Shown one piece after another: positions 40,621-40,702 of a stretch of 40,702 nt of DNA. The stretch lies in NCBI GenBank assembly GCA_900315125.1, contig OMXT01000066.1, forward strand, positions 1 to 40,702, given 5' to 3'. The DNA is from an uncultured Eubacteriales bacterium. Its GTDB lineage: Bacteria; Bacillota; Clostridia; Peptostreptococcales; Anaerovoracaceae. The translations under genes were made by a program, and so were the position numbers. The notes under the pieces were generated by a model. That model was not told the DNA's origin, made no database searches, and worked only from the letters and a program-made list of their open reading frames with translations. Every line of letters begins with the position of its first letter. The first letter of the stretch is position 1.

Positions 40621-40702
40621 GCGGTCTTGGCGGAATTGGCAGACGCGCACGGTTCAGGTCCGTGTGGGAAACCATGGGAGTTCGAATCTCTTAGACCGCA
40701 CC
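40621..40702 (+). tRNA. tRNA-Leu (anticodon CAG), 3' end cut by the window edge
   Basis: The acceptor stem GCGGTCT pairs with AGACCGC (40693-40699). The anticodon stem CACGG/CCGTG encloses the loop TTCAGGT with anticodon CAG. A class II variable arm (TGGGAAACCA) and the T loop TTCGAAT are present, as expected for tRNA-Leu. The discriminator is A (40700), and CC of an encoded CCA ends the window, so the last A is probably just outside. Confidence 0.96.

Noticed and set aside
40621..40702. tRNA-Leu as an integration site
   Set aside because: No integrase gene or duplicated tRNA 3' end occurs in the window.
1..40702. Prophage or insertion sequence
   Set aside because: No transposase, integrase, capsid or terminase-like protein and no flanking inverted repeats were seen.

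Overview
The window looks like a chromosomal segment of a strictly anaerobic, Gram-positive fermenter of the class Clostridia. The evidence is a trimeric HydABC [FeFe] hydrogenase, a biotin-dependent Na+-pumping decarboxylase, 4-hydroxybutyrate dehydrogenase, strong AGGAGG-type ribosome binding sites, a DUF1292 protein and many secreted cell-wall proteins with Big_2-like or G5 domains. Base composition is roughly even. The fermentation genes would fit an amino-acid or organic-acid fermenter, but genus and family cannot be fixed from the sequence alone.

Layout. 1-276 is the trailing end of a type I-E-like CRISPR array (five repeats, four 32-base spacers; cas genes not in the window). 382-1729 holds a C-terminally truncated cyclase-family gene and an intact beta-keto acid cleavage enzyme (BKACE/Kce). 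1768-3067 (minus) is an ECF sigma/anti-sigma pair. 3278-7360 (minus) is hydC-hydB-hydA with a long leader stem-loop. 7644-9721 holds a CmpB-type membrane protein and 4-hydroxybutyrate dehydrogenase. A DEAD-box helicase (minus), a GNAT acetyltransferase, a secreted C69 peptidase (minus), an NlpC/P60-like protein and a large secreted subtilase follow. 16936-17673 has no protein gene: it contains a strong promoter, a strongly foldable stretch and a terminator, a good candidate for a structured noncoding RNA. 17674-20518 encodes a shrunken FrhB-like Fe-S protein, 5-formyl-THF cyclo-ligase, an AEC transporter and an Mrp-type ATPase. 20737-25443 is a five-gene biotin-dependent Na+-pump cluster. 25537-26982 (minus) is a secreted Big_2/amidase protein. 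27329-31030 is a five-gene run (rdgB, yihY-like, radical SAM, DUF1287, diacylglycerol kinase-like). After it come a G5-NlpC/P60 protein, divergent serA/serC, a D,D-carboxypeptidase next to uvrC, a DUF1292 gene, a 55-residue membrane protein, a FAD oxidoreductase and a tRNA-Leu(CAG) at the right edge.

How it fits together. HydABC can take electrons from NADH and reduced ferredoxin to make H2. 4-hydroxybutyrate dehydrogenase and the decarboxylase cluster would handle carbon flow and generate a sodium gradient. The decarboxylase cluster combines an acyl-CoA carboxyltransferase (12S/MmdA type) and a keto-acid carboxyltransferase (5S/OadA type) with one biotin carrier and one membrane pump. That makes a Na+-coupled transcarboxylase possible. 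serA and serC are transcribed divergently from overlapping promoters and supply serine. The most unusual items are the candidate ornate RNA (about 17040-17545), the mixed carboxyltransferase/sodium-pump cluster, the hydCBA leader hairpin and the internally deleted FrhB-like protein.
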